The notes under the pieces: model-generated
Database searches by the model: none
What the model was told of the DNA's origin: nothing
The model's input: only the letters and a program-made list of their open reading frames with translations
Program-made: the position numbers and the translations under genes
Assembly: GCF_014191715.1 (NCBI RefSeq)
Contig: NZ_JACHWY010000002.1
Span: forward strand, 558,001 to 622,000
Direction: 5' to 3'
DNA length: 64,000 nt
Source: Litorivivens lipolytica
GTDB lineage: Bacteria; Pseudomonadota; Gammaproteobacteria; Pseudomonadales; Spongiibacteraceae
Shown: one piece after another, positions 51,901-60,620 of the stretch
How positions within the stretch are numbered: the stretch's first letter is position 1
How the letters are laid out: every line of letters begins with the position of its first letter

Positions 51901-53205
51901 CTAGGTGTTATCCACCGGTGCTACCACCTTATTGCGAACCAGCAGGGCCCAGATCATTACGCCGAAGGCGATCAGTCCGAAAAACACAAAGGGCCCGGAT
52001 TCACGCCAGCTATCAAATAACTGGCCGCCTACTTTCGCCGCCACCAGAATGCCGATGGCGCCGCACAGGTTAAAGAAGCCGTTTACCGCGCCGCGAATGG
52101 CAACCGGCGCCTGCTGCGACAGCAAAACGCCGCTGGTGATAATACAAGCCACTTCGCCCATACCGATAAGAATGGCACATACAATCATTGCGCCACTGAA
52201 CGGATCGGTTACAAAGTACGTGCCGCCGTAGCCCAAAAAGGAAATAAACAGAGCCAGTGCGACGGCACTGACGCGATTCATCTTGTCCGACAAAATGCCG
52301 AAGAAGGGGGCGCTAAGCAGCGTCATGGTTTGCGCAATGCCGACAATCATGCCGGCGCGTGCCAGCGCATCGGCGCGGGACAAGCCCATTTCGCTGGTGC
52401 CGTAGTTGGCAATCCACAGGGTGAAAAAGGTGCCAACAATGGCCAGGTTGCCGCGTGAAACAAAGGCAGCGCCATAAGAGAGGGCGATACCGGGATCTTT
52501 GGCGGCGAGAAAACCCTTGCGGGTGATTTCCCAAAAGCTTTCATTTTCCGTGCTGACTTTCTGCGGAGTTTTCTTCAGTCCCAGCCACATCCACAGGGCA
52601 AAAATACCTGCCAGCGCTGTCACAATGGCGTAGGTGGCAAGGCCGGCGGTCTGGCTGTCCATGCCTTGTGCCTGAAATACCGAAGGCAGACGCAGTAGCA
52701 AAAACACGGTAATCAAAGCGCCAATGCCGTTGGCCATGCCGAGGAAGCCGGTGGCTTTGCCGCGACTGGAATCTTCGGTGTAGTCCGCCATGATCGCAAA
52801 AATCATGCAACTGAAGGCCGCGACACCCACCCCAAACAGCACCCGGTAAACCAGCAGTTCGCCGTAGCTGCGTGCGAAGGGATATAGCGCAACGGCAACC
52901 GCCATAATGGCAAAGCTCATGGCCATTACCGGTCGACGACCGATCTTGTCCGACAGTGAACCCCATACCCCCACGGCGAGGATAATCGCAATTTCACCCC
53001 AGAAGGCGATATTGCCGCTGACCACGCCCTGTTGTTCCTGGGGGATGTTCAAAAACTCCGACAGCAAAAACGGCTGCATTTGCGGCATAAAAGTGGAGAG
53101 CAAAATGCCCGCCATACACGCCACATAAAAGGTGCTCATATGAGAGCGCTGAACGCCGGGCAACAACTGAACGCCTAGCAGTCGATTGGCAACAGGGGTA
53201 GTCAT
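51901..53205 (-). CDS. MFS transporter (paralogue of the one at 31955)
   Basis: A 434-residue transporter with 12 predicted membrane segments. It has motif A-like 'GVWGSLSDKIGRRPVMAMS' and 'LSYGAAFVSRGNLAIVGTFF', shared with the transporter at 31955. The start overlaps the end of the upstream membrane protein by 4 bp (ATGA), so the two are coupled. Its substrate is unknown; presence near the PEP-utilising enzyme and the TonB receptor fits uptake or export in the catabolic region. Confidence 0.87.
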   Translation of the reverse strand: MTTPVANRLLGVQLLPGVQRSHMSTFYVACMAGILLSTFMPQMQPFLLSEFLNIPQEQQGVVSGNIAFWGEIAIILAVGVWGSLSDKIGRRPVMAMSFAIMAVAVALYPFARSYGELLVYRVLFGVGVAAFSCMIFAIMADYTEDSSRGKATGFLGMANGIGALITVFLLLRLPSVFQAQGMDSQTAGLATYAIVTALAGIFALWMWLGLKKTPQKVSTENESFWEITRKGFLAAKDPGIALSYGAAFVSRGNLAIVGTFFTLWIANYGTSEMGLSRADALARAGMIVGIAQTMTLLSAPFFGILSDKMNRVSAVALALFISFLGYGGTYFVTDPFSGAMIVCAILIGMGEVACIITSGVLLSQQAPVAIRGAVNGFFNLCGAIGILVAAKVGGQLFDSWRESGPFVFFGLIAFGVMIWALLVRNKVVAPVDNT

Positions 53206-53858
53206 CGGATTGGATTCTCCACTAAACGTTTGTTCAGGCGCAGGCTGCCGAGGAAGAAAAGGCCTTGTGCGACAGCGTTAATACTTTCTTCTATCCACTG
53301 CAATGCCGCAGTTTGTTCTGGAATGCGTGCAAGGCCGCTTAATGAAATCGTGCCGACAAAACTCAGTATATATAGAAGGCTGATAATACCGTCGCCAGCA
53401 AACCATCCGGTGCGCGCCAGCATAAAAATTGTGGCGGTGTTGGCCAAGGTAACCATCGCGAGCAACCAGAAAAACCACAAACGCTGATCTGGATAGGCAA
53501 TAGCAATGATGAAAGCAATCAGCGGGACAAGTGATGTCAACAGCACGGCTATCCGTAATCTAACGAATAGACTTTGTCGGGTAAACAAGGCATAGCTTAA
53601 TAAAGTGAAACCTGGCGCCATGAGGATGAACAAACTGTTGTTCATCCAGACAATATGTTCGCCTGTGCTCGCAACTATGAGTTTCCAACTGGCCTTCAGC
53701 AGTCCACCGCTGATAATCAGCGCGGCACCCGCGATAGCCAGTTTCCTAACTGTCTGATTTCCAAACAGTTCAGAGCGGCACAGCCAGTACATGCCCAATG
53801 CGGTAAAGGCAATGGGTACATAGTCAAAGAGGGCCAGCGCTACCGTGTAATCCTTCAT
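53202..53858 (-). CDS. Multi-pass membrane protein of unknown function
   Basis: A 218-residue hydrophobic protein with about six or seven predicted membrane helices ('LALFDYVPIAFTALGMYWL', 'LLTSLVPLIAFIIAIAYP', 'LYILSFVGTISLSGLA'). I do not recognise a family. It is the first gene of a two-gene leftward operon with the MFS transporter (4-bp overlap), so the two may act together. Its promoter lies in the 205-bp divergent gap with the TonB receptor gene. Confidence 0.7.
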   Translation of the reverse strand: MKDYTVALALFDYVPIAFTALGMYWLCRSELFGNQTVRKLAIAGAALIISGGLLKASWKLIVASTGEHIVWMNNSLFILMAPGFTLLSYALFTRQSLFVRLRIAVLLTSLVPLIAFIIAIAYPDQRLWFFWLLAMVTLANTATIFMLARTGWFAGDGIISLLYILSFVGTISLSGLARIPEQTAALQWIEESINAVAQGLFFLGSLRLNKRLVENPIR

Positions 53859-54063
53859 GATTCTGAAATGCTTCTGTTGTTGTTCTGAAATGTCAGTATG
53901 CCGTCTTGTTGACTTAAAAGCTATAATGATATTAGATTATAACAAATGGTGGTTTTCAGGCTGGTAAAGCTGTCGTCATCATCAGGTGTGCCGGGGGGAG
54001 GGCACAGGTTATTTGGCTTAGGCCAAATCGTGGTTTGAAAAGCAGCGCGTGTGGGAAAACACT

Positions 54064-56709
54064 ATGAACTTAACGAAAAAATCGACCTGGTTGCTCTCTG
54101 GTTTGATGGGATTGCAGTTAGCCGCCATGCCTTTGCAGGCCCAACAGAGCGGTAGCACCAGCAAGCGGGTTCAGAAGTCTCTTGAGGAGATTGTGGTCAC
54201 GGCCCGTAAACGGGAAGAATCCATTCAGGACATTCCGGTATCGGTGACGCCGTTTACCGCAGATTCGCTGGAACGACGCGGGTTTACCGGTCTGGACGAT
54301 ATTGCCGCTTCTACCCCTGGTTTTACGTATGAAGGCTTTATCACCGGCGGTAATCACGGTAATGCGGTTATTCGCGGTCTGGCGCAGCAGTTCACAACCT
54401 CGCGAATTCAAAACGTTTCTTTCTTTATAGACGGTGTTTACTTGCAGCGTCAGAGCATGCTGAACTTGGGCATGATTGATATGGAGCGGGTAGAGGTTAT
54501 CAAAGGCCCGCAGAATGCCTTGTTCGGTCGCAACGCCTTTGCCGGTGCGGTTAACTACATAACTGCCAAGCCTAAAGCGGAGCGCGAAGCTTATGTCGCT
54601 GCAACCATGGGTGACAATGAGCGCTATGACCTGAAGGCTAGCTTTAATGGTCCGTTAGGCTTTGATGGTCGCCTCCTCGGTAAATTGACCATTGGTTTTA
54701 CCGAGTATGATGGTCACACCGAAAACGATCACCCCATGGCTGATGCCGATCCTACGGGTCCGTCAACCACAGGAAATTTGGGTGGTTGGGACGATGAAAT
54801 TTATAGTCTTCTGCTGGCTTATGAGCCTACAGATACGCTGATGCTCCGTACCAGTTACTACAAAAACAAAGCCATTAAAGAAACCGGTGCTGGCTACAGT
54901 ATCTCGGGTGTCAACGCCGCTCGATTTGGCTTTCGTCGTGACGATCAGTTGGATCTTAACTGTAACTGGCGCACCGTTAATGATATTGGCAACCCCTCGC
55001 CCAGCGCGGCGCATTCGGGTTTCTCAGCCTGGTGTGGCGAATTACCAGAGACTGCGGCGGGCGCGGAGGGGCCGAGAACCTTCGACGGTATTCTGATTGA
55101 TCCTCGCGGCATCGGTCAGGTGGCAAATACCGAAGTTATTACTTTTACAGCTGACTACGAAATCAATGAGGCCTGGAGCGCGCATTACCTGTTTGGTTAT
55201 GCCGATCACGATACTTACTCCACAGGTGGTCCCGGCGGCGAAGACCCCATGACCGGGCGCGGTATTGCCGCCGATTTTGTACTGAATGCTGCGAATAACC
55301 AGGACCCCAACGGCTACAAATACGCAAATACTTTCAGTGGTCGACCAAATTCTGTTTTAGAGGCGTTTTCGCACGAAATTCGCTTCGATTTTGATAATGG
55401 TGATCGCTTCCGCAGCAGCTTTGGTGCCTACTACGCCAAAACAGAAGATCGCGAGCATTCCACCGTATTTATCAGCGATCTCTGTACGCCATTTACTGAG
55501 GAAGAGCGTCAGAACTGTAACGAGCCGCTGGAAACGCCTTCGTCTGCAGTACCCGATCCGGGTCGCGTCACCAACGGTATTGTTTACGACCAAGTAACGC
55601 GTCAGCACGCGAAAACCCGCCTCGAAGATACCGAGTTTGAAGATGAGATCATGGCGCTGTTTTTCTCGACGTCTTACCTGATTCGCGACAATCTGGAAGG
55701 TACCTTCGAAGGCCGCCTGACTCAGGAAGACAAGTCTGTTTTCCGGCACGCCGACGCATTTGGTCTCGCCTTTGGTCAGTCCATCACTTACGGTCCGCCG
55801 GAAGATCCTGTATTTCCGGGTGTAGCTGATACCGTAAGCAGCAGCATCATTGTGGTAGAAGACAGTGAGACCTTTGTGTATTTCACCCCTCGCGCCATCC
55901 TTAACTGGACGCTCAATGATGACCAGATGATGTACTTCTCTGTTGCGAAGGGTTTGAAGACCGGCGGTTTCAATAATGCCGAGAGCGAGAACCAGCTGGT
56001 GTACGAAGAAGCAACTAACTGGACATACGAAGTAGGCAGCAAGAATGCCTTCTTTGATCGCGCACTGACCTTGAATGGCGCCTTGTTCTACATCGACTGG
56101 TCTGGGTTGCAGGGCTCTGTTCCGCCCGAAGAAGCAACACTGTCTTCCTCTGATGTTGTAACGAATATTGGTGACGCCACCAGTATCGGTATCGAACTGG
56201 AAGCCGCTTACCGTTTCAACCGCCACTTCTCTGTCGACGTTGGTCTGACCTACAACGACGCAACTTATGATGACGGCGTGAAGTACTCACCAGGACGCAG
56301 CGACGCCGCTACCGGTGTTGGCTGTGATGGTGTTACCTGTAACGCGGATGGCGAAGTCGGTGGCAATCAATTGGCTCGGGGCTCCAAAGAACAGTACTCC
56401 ATCGGCTTTAACGCCCAGAAGGACTTTGACTCAGGTTGGATGCTGAGCGGTCGCCTCGACGCCAACTATCAGTCAAAACAGTTCCTGACGCCGCTGAACC
56501 TGGGCTGGGCGCCGGATCGCATTATCACCAACATGTCGATCAATGCGCTGGGTCCAAACGATCACTGGGATATCAGCCTCTGGGGTAAAAACATCACCGA
56601 TGAAAATTACCCGGCTAGTGCCTTCGTGATCGGTGTATTTAACCAGTATATGGTCGGCATGGGTGCGCGTCGCAGCTTCGGCGCTACCATCAAGTACACC
56701 TACTTCTAA
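54064..56709 (+). CDS. TonB-dependent outer-membrane receptor of the catabolic region
   Basis: An 881-residue receptor. A signal peptide (about residues 1-27, ending 'PLQAQQ') is followed by the plug: 'EEIVVTARKREESIQDIPVS', 'GFTGLDDIAASTPGFTYEG', 'VEVIKGPQNALFGRNAFAGAV'. The rest is a long beta-barrel ending in 'ARRSFGATIKYTYF' (terminal Phe). This Cirrus-type start is common in receptors for bulky hydrophobic or aromatic compounds as well as siderophores. It lies 47 bp upstream of the nitrilase-RCCR-like operon and is probably co-expressed. Uptake of a tetrapyrrole or its derivative would be fitting but is inferred. ATG 54064 is used; a GTG at 54049 would add five residues. Confidence 0.88.
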   Translation: MNLTKKSTWLLSGLMGLQLAAMPLQAQQSGSTSKRVQKSLEEIVVTARKREESIQDIPVSVTPFTADSLERRGFTGLDDIAASTPGFTYEGFITGGNHGNAVIRGLAQQFTTSRIQNVSFFIDGVYLQRQSMLNLGMIDMERVEVIKGPQNALFGRNAFAGAVNYITAKPKAEREAYVAATMGDNERYDLKASFNGPLGFDGRLLGKLTIGFTEYDGHTENDHPMADADPTGPSTTGNLGGWDDEIYSLLLAYEPTDTLMLRTSYYKNKAIKETGAGYSISGVNAARFGFRRDDQLDLNCNWRTVNDIGNPSPSAAHSGFSAWCGELPETAAGAEGPRTFDGILIDPRGIGQVANTEVITFTADYEINEAWSAHYLFGYADHDTYSTGGPGGEDPMTGRGIAADFVLNAANNQDPNGYKYANTFSGRPNSVLEAFSHEIRFDFDNGDRFRSSFGAYYAKTEDREHSTVFISDLCTPFTEEERQNCNEPLETPSSAVPDPGRVTNGIVYDQVTRQHAKTRLEDTEFEDEIMALFFSTSYLIRDNLEGTFEGRLTQEDKSVFRHADAFGLAFGQSITYGPPEDPVFPGVADTVSSSIIVVEDSETFVYFTPRAILNWTLNDDQMMYFSVAKGLKTGGFNNAESENQLVYEEATNWTYEVGSKNAFFDRALTLNGALFYIDWSGLQGSVPPEEATLSSSDVVTNIGDATSIGIELEAAYRFNRHFSVDVGLTYNDATYDDGVKYSPGRSDAATGVGCDGVTCNADGEVGGNQLARGSKEQYSIGFNAQKDFDSGWMLSGRLDANYQSKQFLTPLNLGWAPDRIITNMSINALGPNDHWDISLWGKNITDENYPASAFVIGVFNQYMVGMGARRSFGATIKYTYF

Positions 56710-56756
56710 GAACAGGCGCGGCATTGGTCGCGCCCCAGCTGGTATAGGACGCGGAC

Positions 56757-58460
56757 GTGAAACAACGCATTAAAGCCGCTGCCGCCCAGATTCATGTGGG
56801 TAGCGATATCGAAACCAACCTGTCCAGTTGCCTTCGGGTGCTGGACAAGGCCGCCGAGCAGAATCCCAATCTGGTGGTATTGCCGGAATTCTGTAATCAC
56901 CTGTCTTGGTACGACGATGCGGATCATTGCTATCGCGTGTCCTTGCAATTGGACGGAGATTTTCTCAAGACGATTGCCGCCAAGGCGCGTGAGATCAAGG
57001 CGTATGTGGTGATTGGAGTCACCCTGCAGCGTGAGGGCGGCAAAGTCTCGGGCAGCAACCTGCTTTATTCCCCCGAAGGAGAGTTGCTCGGTTTGAGTGA
57101 CAAGCAGGTACTGATCGGTCATGAAAATGACTTTCTGGAGCGGGCGACTGAGCCAGGTGCAGTTATCGACACCGAACTTGGTCGCGTTGGTCTGTATATG
57201 TGCATGGATGGCGTGATCAATGAAACGCCGCGCTGTCTGGCACTTCGCGGTGCCGATATCCTATTGAATAGCCTCAACTCCTTTGCGCCCGATGAGGGCA
57301 ATCTGCATATTCCGGTTCGCGCAGCCGAGAACAAGGCCTTTGTGGTCGCCGCCAATAAAGTCGGACCGCTGGTGCCTGAAGCAATGATGGAAGGTATAAG
57401 TGCTGCGACGAATATACCGGTGGAGTTTTTGAACGGTGCTGGTGAAAGTCAGATTGTCGCGCCCGATGGCACGGTGCTGGCCATGGCTGAGACCCGGGAA
57501 GAAGAGGTTGTTTTCGCGGAAATCGAGGTCGCGCAGGCACGCAGTAAACAGCGCCCGGATGGCACGGATATTTTCAAAAGCCGCCGCCCTGAACTTTATG
57601 GTGTTCTGGGTGAAAACCCCGCTTCTCATGAACCATTGACGTTCAAAGGGGCAACAGATTTGCCCTCTGCCCTGATTCAGCTCGACGATATCAGCTCACA
57701 GTCAGAAGCCGTGTCTGCGGTAAAGAGTGCGGTTGAGTCTGGCGCGAAATTGGTTGCCCTGCCCGGGCTGTGTGGTATCTCCAACGCTGAGTCAGAGCAA
57801 GCCTTACTGGAGTCTAAAGCGGTCATAGCGGCGTTGGCAGAGGTGGCAGGCGAGGCATTGATAACTACCTCGCTGGTGCTGCCTGCAGAAGGCGGCCGAC
57901 AGCATTGCGCCGTCGCGATAGGTGCTAGTGGGCTCGTTGCCCAGCAGGGGCAGGTGCATTTCAGCGAGCGCTTCAGCTGGTCGGTGCTGAGTGATGGCTT
58001 CACCGTGGCAGAAACTGAATTTGGTTGTCTGGGCTTGTTGTGCAGCGATGACTCCATTTATCCGGAGGCTTTCCGCTTGGTCGCGATGCAAGGCGCTGAT
58101 GTGGTTTCAGTACCGCTTATACCTCTGGAGCGTTGGGAACTGACCACCGGCCTGATCGAACGCGCCGCTGAAAACCGCGTTAATCTGCTTGCTGCTATGC
58201 AGCCGTCTGATCTTGGTGTCGGCTTTGGCGCCGCCCTGCATGAAGACTTTACGATTTTCGGCGAGTGGAAAACCCGCACGTTTGATGGCGTTCTAACGCG
58301 TCCCATGCTGACTCACGCCAATAAGAGTTCAGCGGTGACCCCGGTGGTTCTGCACCCCAAAAACGCAGAGAACAAAGTGGTGTCTCATCGCACGCACGTA
58401 ATCGACAATCGACCTTGGCACTTGCTTGAGCCGATGCTGGCAAGCGCGCCAAACGTATAA
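56757..58460 (+). CDS. Tandem nitrilase-superfamily (carbon-nitrogen hydrolase) protein
   Basis: A 567-residue protein with two nitrilase-fold halves. The first (about 1-290) has the complete Glu-Lys-Cys triad: Glu44 in 'VLPEFCNH', Lys116 in 'LSDKQVLIG', Cys149 in 'LYMCMDGVINE'. The second (about 300-560) keeps a Cys at 429 ('GLLCSDDSIYPE') but has Gly337 where the Glu should be and no Lys at the matching place, so it looks catalytically dead. The start is a GTG with AGGA upstream. It is followed at 9 bp by the third RCCR-like gene, so the two are in one operon. Amidase or nitrilase action on a nitrogen-containing pyrrole product is an inference. Confidence 0.85.
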   Translation: MKQRIKAAAAQIHVGSDIETNLSSCLRVLDKAAEQNPNLVVLPEFCNHLSWYDDADHCYRVSLQLDGDFLKTIAAKAREIKAYVVIGVTLQREGGKVSGSNLLYSPEGELLGLSDKQVLIGHENDFLERATEPGAVIDTELGRVGLYMCMDGVINETPRCLALRGADILLNSLNSFAPDEGNLHIPVRAAENKAFVVAANKVGPLVPEAMMEGISAATNIPVEFLNGAGESQIVAPDGTVLAMAETREEEVVFAEIEVAQARSKQRPDGTDIFKSRRPELYGVLGENPASHEPLTFKGATDLPSALIQLDDISSQSEAVSAVKSAVESGAKLVALPGLCGISNAESEQALLESKAVIAALAEVAGEALITTSLVLPAEGGRQHCAVAIGASGLVAQQGQVHFSERFSWSVLSDGFTVAETEFGCLGLLCSDDSIYPEAFRLVAMQGADVVSVPLIPLERWELTTGLIERAAENRVNLLAAMQPSDLGVGFGAALHEDFTIFGEWKTRTFDGVLTRPMLTHANKSSAVTPVVLHPKNAENKVVSHRTHVIDNRPWHLLEPMLASAPNV

Positions 58461-58469
58461 GGAATTGCA

Positions 58470-59213
58470 ATGACCTCGCTACCCAAAGCTCTGCACGACC
58501 ACGTATTGAATCGCATCGTCGATACCTTTGGCATGACCGAAGTGACCAACGAAAACGGCGGGCCTTTTTTGCCGCTGGAAAGCAAATTGCCCATGCACGA
58601 GGGCAGTGTGGGCGGTATGCGCAAGTTTACCGGCGGCCCTCTGTTTCAGGTGCTGACCTCCAGCATTGTGGTGCCGGCTATGCAGCTCGATTCCCACATG
58701 ATTTTCGCGTTTATGCCCTCGGATTCTGCAGTGCCGCATTACACGGTAGATTCCGTGCAGGCCGGCGGTCATCACGCCTTTCACCTGGATCTGATTCCGC
58801 GTGTGGATATCGGCTCGCGCCTGAATTACCTGAATGAGGTGTATCAGCCGCTGACCGAAGCCTGCGAAGAAGCCCGCAAGATAGAAGGGCTGGAAGCGGC
58901 CCACCTGTCGCCTCGTCAATACGCCATCATGTCGCCCTGGATGCTGGCCAATCGCGCCACGGCGGAAGCGTTTGAGCAAATCATGAAGCCTGTGGATACC
59001 TATCTGGATCACTGGTTTGGATTGGTAGAAAAAGGTATTTCTGCCGAGGCACTGGAAGACGTAACGCCTGCCGAATTGGCGGCCCGCGACAAGCGCAACA
59101 AGTTCGCCATTTTCAACGCAGAAGTTGACCCGGTGTGGCAGCGCATCGGGCCCTTGGTGGGTCAGGAAGACGCTGACAAACAGATTGCCTATTTGCGTGA
59201 GGTGAGTGCCTAA
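58470..59213 (+). CDS. Red chlorophyll catabolite reductase (RCCR)-like protein, copy 3 (divergent)
   Basis: A 247-residue protein more distant from the copies at 33395 and 42166 but with the same centre: 'VPHYTVDSV' (88-96), 'FHLDLIPRVDIGSRLNYLNEVY' split as 'HLDLIPRVDI' (105-114) and 'LNYLNEVYQP', 'AIMSPWMLANRA', and 'VGQEDADKQIAYL'. Asp94 aligns with the plant catalytic Glu as I recall it, so an acid is retained here, unlike in copies 1 and 2. AAGGA precedes the ATG. It lies between the nitrilase and the flavoprotein genes. The family is less certain than for the other two copies. Confidence 0.6.
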   Translation: MTSLPKALHDHVLNRIVDTFGMTEVTNENGGPFLPLESKLPMHEGSVGGMRKFTGGPLFQVLTSSIVVPAMQLDSHMIFAFMPSDSAVPHYTVDSVQAGGHHAFHLDLIPRVDIGSRLNYLNEVYQPLTEACEEARKIEGLEAAHLSPRQYAIMSPWMLANRATAEAFEQIMKPVDTYLDHWFGLVEKGISAEALEDVTPAELAARDKRNKFAIFNAEVDPVWQRIGPLVGQEDADKQIAYLREVSA

Positions 59214-59216
59214 AAG

Positions 59217-59317
59217 CCCCTCACCCCAACCCTCTCCCCGTGGGAGAGGGGGCGTCAGATAAAGTTAAGAAGTAACAATTCCCTCTCCCTCAGGGAGAGG
59301 GCTAGGGTGAGGGTGAG
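59217..59317. repeat. Palindromic extragenic repeat, family B, copy 2
   Basis: Begins CCCCTCACCCCAACCCTC and ends in GGGCTAGGGTGAGGGTGAG, with inner CTCTCCC/GGGAGAGG hairpins. It is inside an apparent operon, between the RCCR-like gene and the flavoprotein gene, so transcription must either cross it or restart after it. Confidence 0.88.
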
Positions 59318-59347
59318 TCTCGCCCCGCAGAGTTTTGAGGAATACGT

Positions 59348-60616
59348 ATGGGTAAAATGATTTCAGAACTCCTCGTTGAGGACATGACCGCCGAGGAGCG
59401 CGAACGCGCCGAGCGCGTCGAGAGCATCCTGCCGACACTACGCGAGCGTGCGACGGCAACCGATAAACAAGGTGAGTTCAATCCCGACAACGTAAAACTG
59501 CTGGCCGACGCGGGCCTGTTGGGCTTGGTAGTACCAAAAGAATACGGCGGTCTCGGTGGCGGTCTGCGTGACTGGGCGGCGGCCTGCTTCGCTATCGGCA
59601 CCGTCTGTCCCTCAACCGGTCTGGCTTACTTCTTCCATAATACTTCAGCCTCACGCGGCACACTGGCGTTGTCAGCGCTGAAAGAAGGCTTGTTTAACGA
59701 CGAAGAAGCCCCACAGGTACAAGCCTTCGCCGAAAAAGTCCTGTACACCATGGGTCGCGATGCGAAATGGCTGGCCAACTATGCCAGTGAATCGGTGAAG
59801 TCCGAACACTCGGCCATCACCATTACTACTCAGGCTGAGAAGGTTGACGGTGGTTGGATTCTGAACGGTGAAAAATCCTTTGGTTGTGCCACTGGCGTAG
59901 CCGACCAGTATCTGGTCACCGCTGCGCTTAAAGGCATTAACGATGCCAGCGCGCTGAGTACCTTTATCGTGGATCGCGATGCCAAGGGCACCCGTGGCCG
60001 TATTGAGTGGGATGCCATGGGCATGCGCGGTACCGCCACTGAAGGTCTGGTGCTGGAAGACGTGTTTGTTTCTGACGAGAACGCGCTGGGTATTCCCGGT
60101 GCCTTTGCCCGTAGCTGCCAGATGAGCCGTTCCAGCTTTGTCGGCAATCAGGTGGCAGCTTCGGTGATCTATATGGGCGGCGCTGTGGCGGCCTACCAGT
60201 CAGCCGTGAAGCTGATGAAGGACAAGAAGTTTGTCGACACCGGCAAGCCCGTGGGCACCGGCCCCTATCAGCAGCAGATCATTGGTGAAATGTACGCCAA
60301 CCTGCAAACTGCGCTTCTTTGGGCGCGTCGCCAGATTCAGATAGAAAGCAGCGAGCCGCCGATGGTTTCCAAAGACGAGGTGGTGAAATTCTGGCGTACC
60401 TGTAAGGGCCAGATTGCCGAGCACAGTTTTCAGGTGGCTATTGCCGCCCTGAAATGTGCGGGCACCTCCGGGACCATGTTCAGCACGCCGTACTCACGCG
60501 CACTGCGCGATCTGGCGATGGGGCTGGTACAGGCCTTCCCCGCTGAGAAAGGTCGTTTGGATACTGCGAGCCTTGTGATTGAAGGCGAAGAACAAAACGC
60601 CTTTGGCAAAGGCTGA
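59348..60616 (+). CDS. Acyl-CoA-dehydrogenase-fold flavoprotein, possibly a class D flavin monooxygenase
   Basis: A 422-residue protein with the three-part acyl-CoA dehydrogenase fold: helical N-terminus ('DAGLLGLVVPKEYGGLG'), the mid beta domain ('GGWILNGEKSFGCATGVAD', 'WDAMGMRGTATEGLVLEDVFV'), and a helical C-terminus ('KCAGTSGTMFSTPYSRALRDL'). The usual catalytic Glu region of dehydrogenases is not evident, and the 'SRALRDLAMG' ending is closer to HsaA/DszC-type flavin monooxygenases. It could oxygenate or dehydrogenate an aromatic or acyl product. Two aldehyde dehydrogenase genes follow in the same operon. Confidence 0.75.
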   Translation: MGKMISELLVEDMTAEERERAERVESILPTLRERATATDKQGEFNPDNVKLLADAGLLGLVVPKEYGGLGGGLRDWAAACFAIGTVCPSTGLAYFFHNTSASRGTLALSALKEGLFNDEEAPQVQAFAEKVLYTMGRDAKWLANYASESVKSEHSAITITTQAEKVDGGWILNGEKSFGCATGVADQYLVTAALKGINDASALSTFIVDRDAKGTRGRIEWDAMGMRGTATEGLVLEDVFVSDENALGIPGAFARSCQMSRSSFVGNQVAASVIYMGGAVAAYQSAVKLMKDKKFVDTGKPVGTGPYQQQIIGEMYANLQTALLWARRQIQIESSEPPMVSKDEVVKFWRTCKGQIAEHSFQVAIAALKCAGTSGTMFSTPYSRALRDLAMGLVQAFPAEKGRLDTASLVIEGEEQNAFGKG

Positions 60617-60620
60617 TCGC

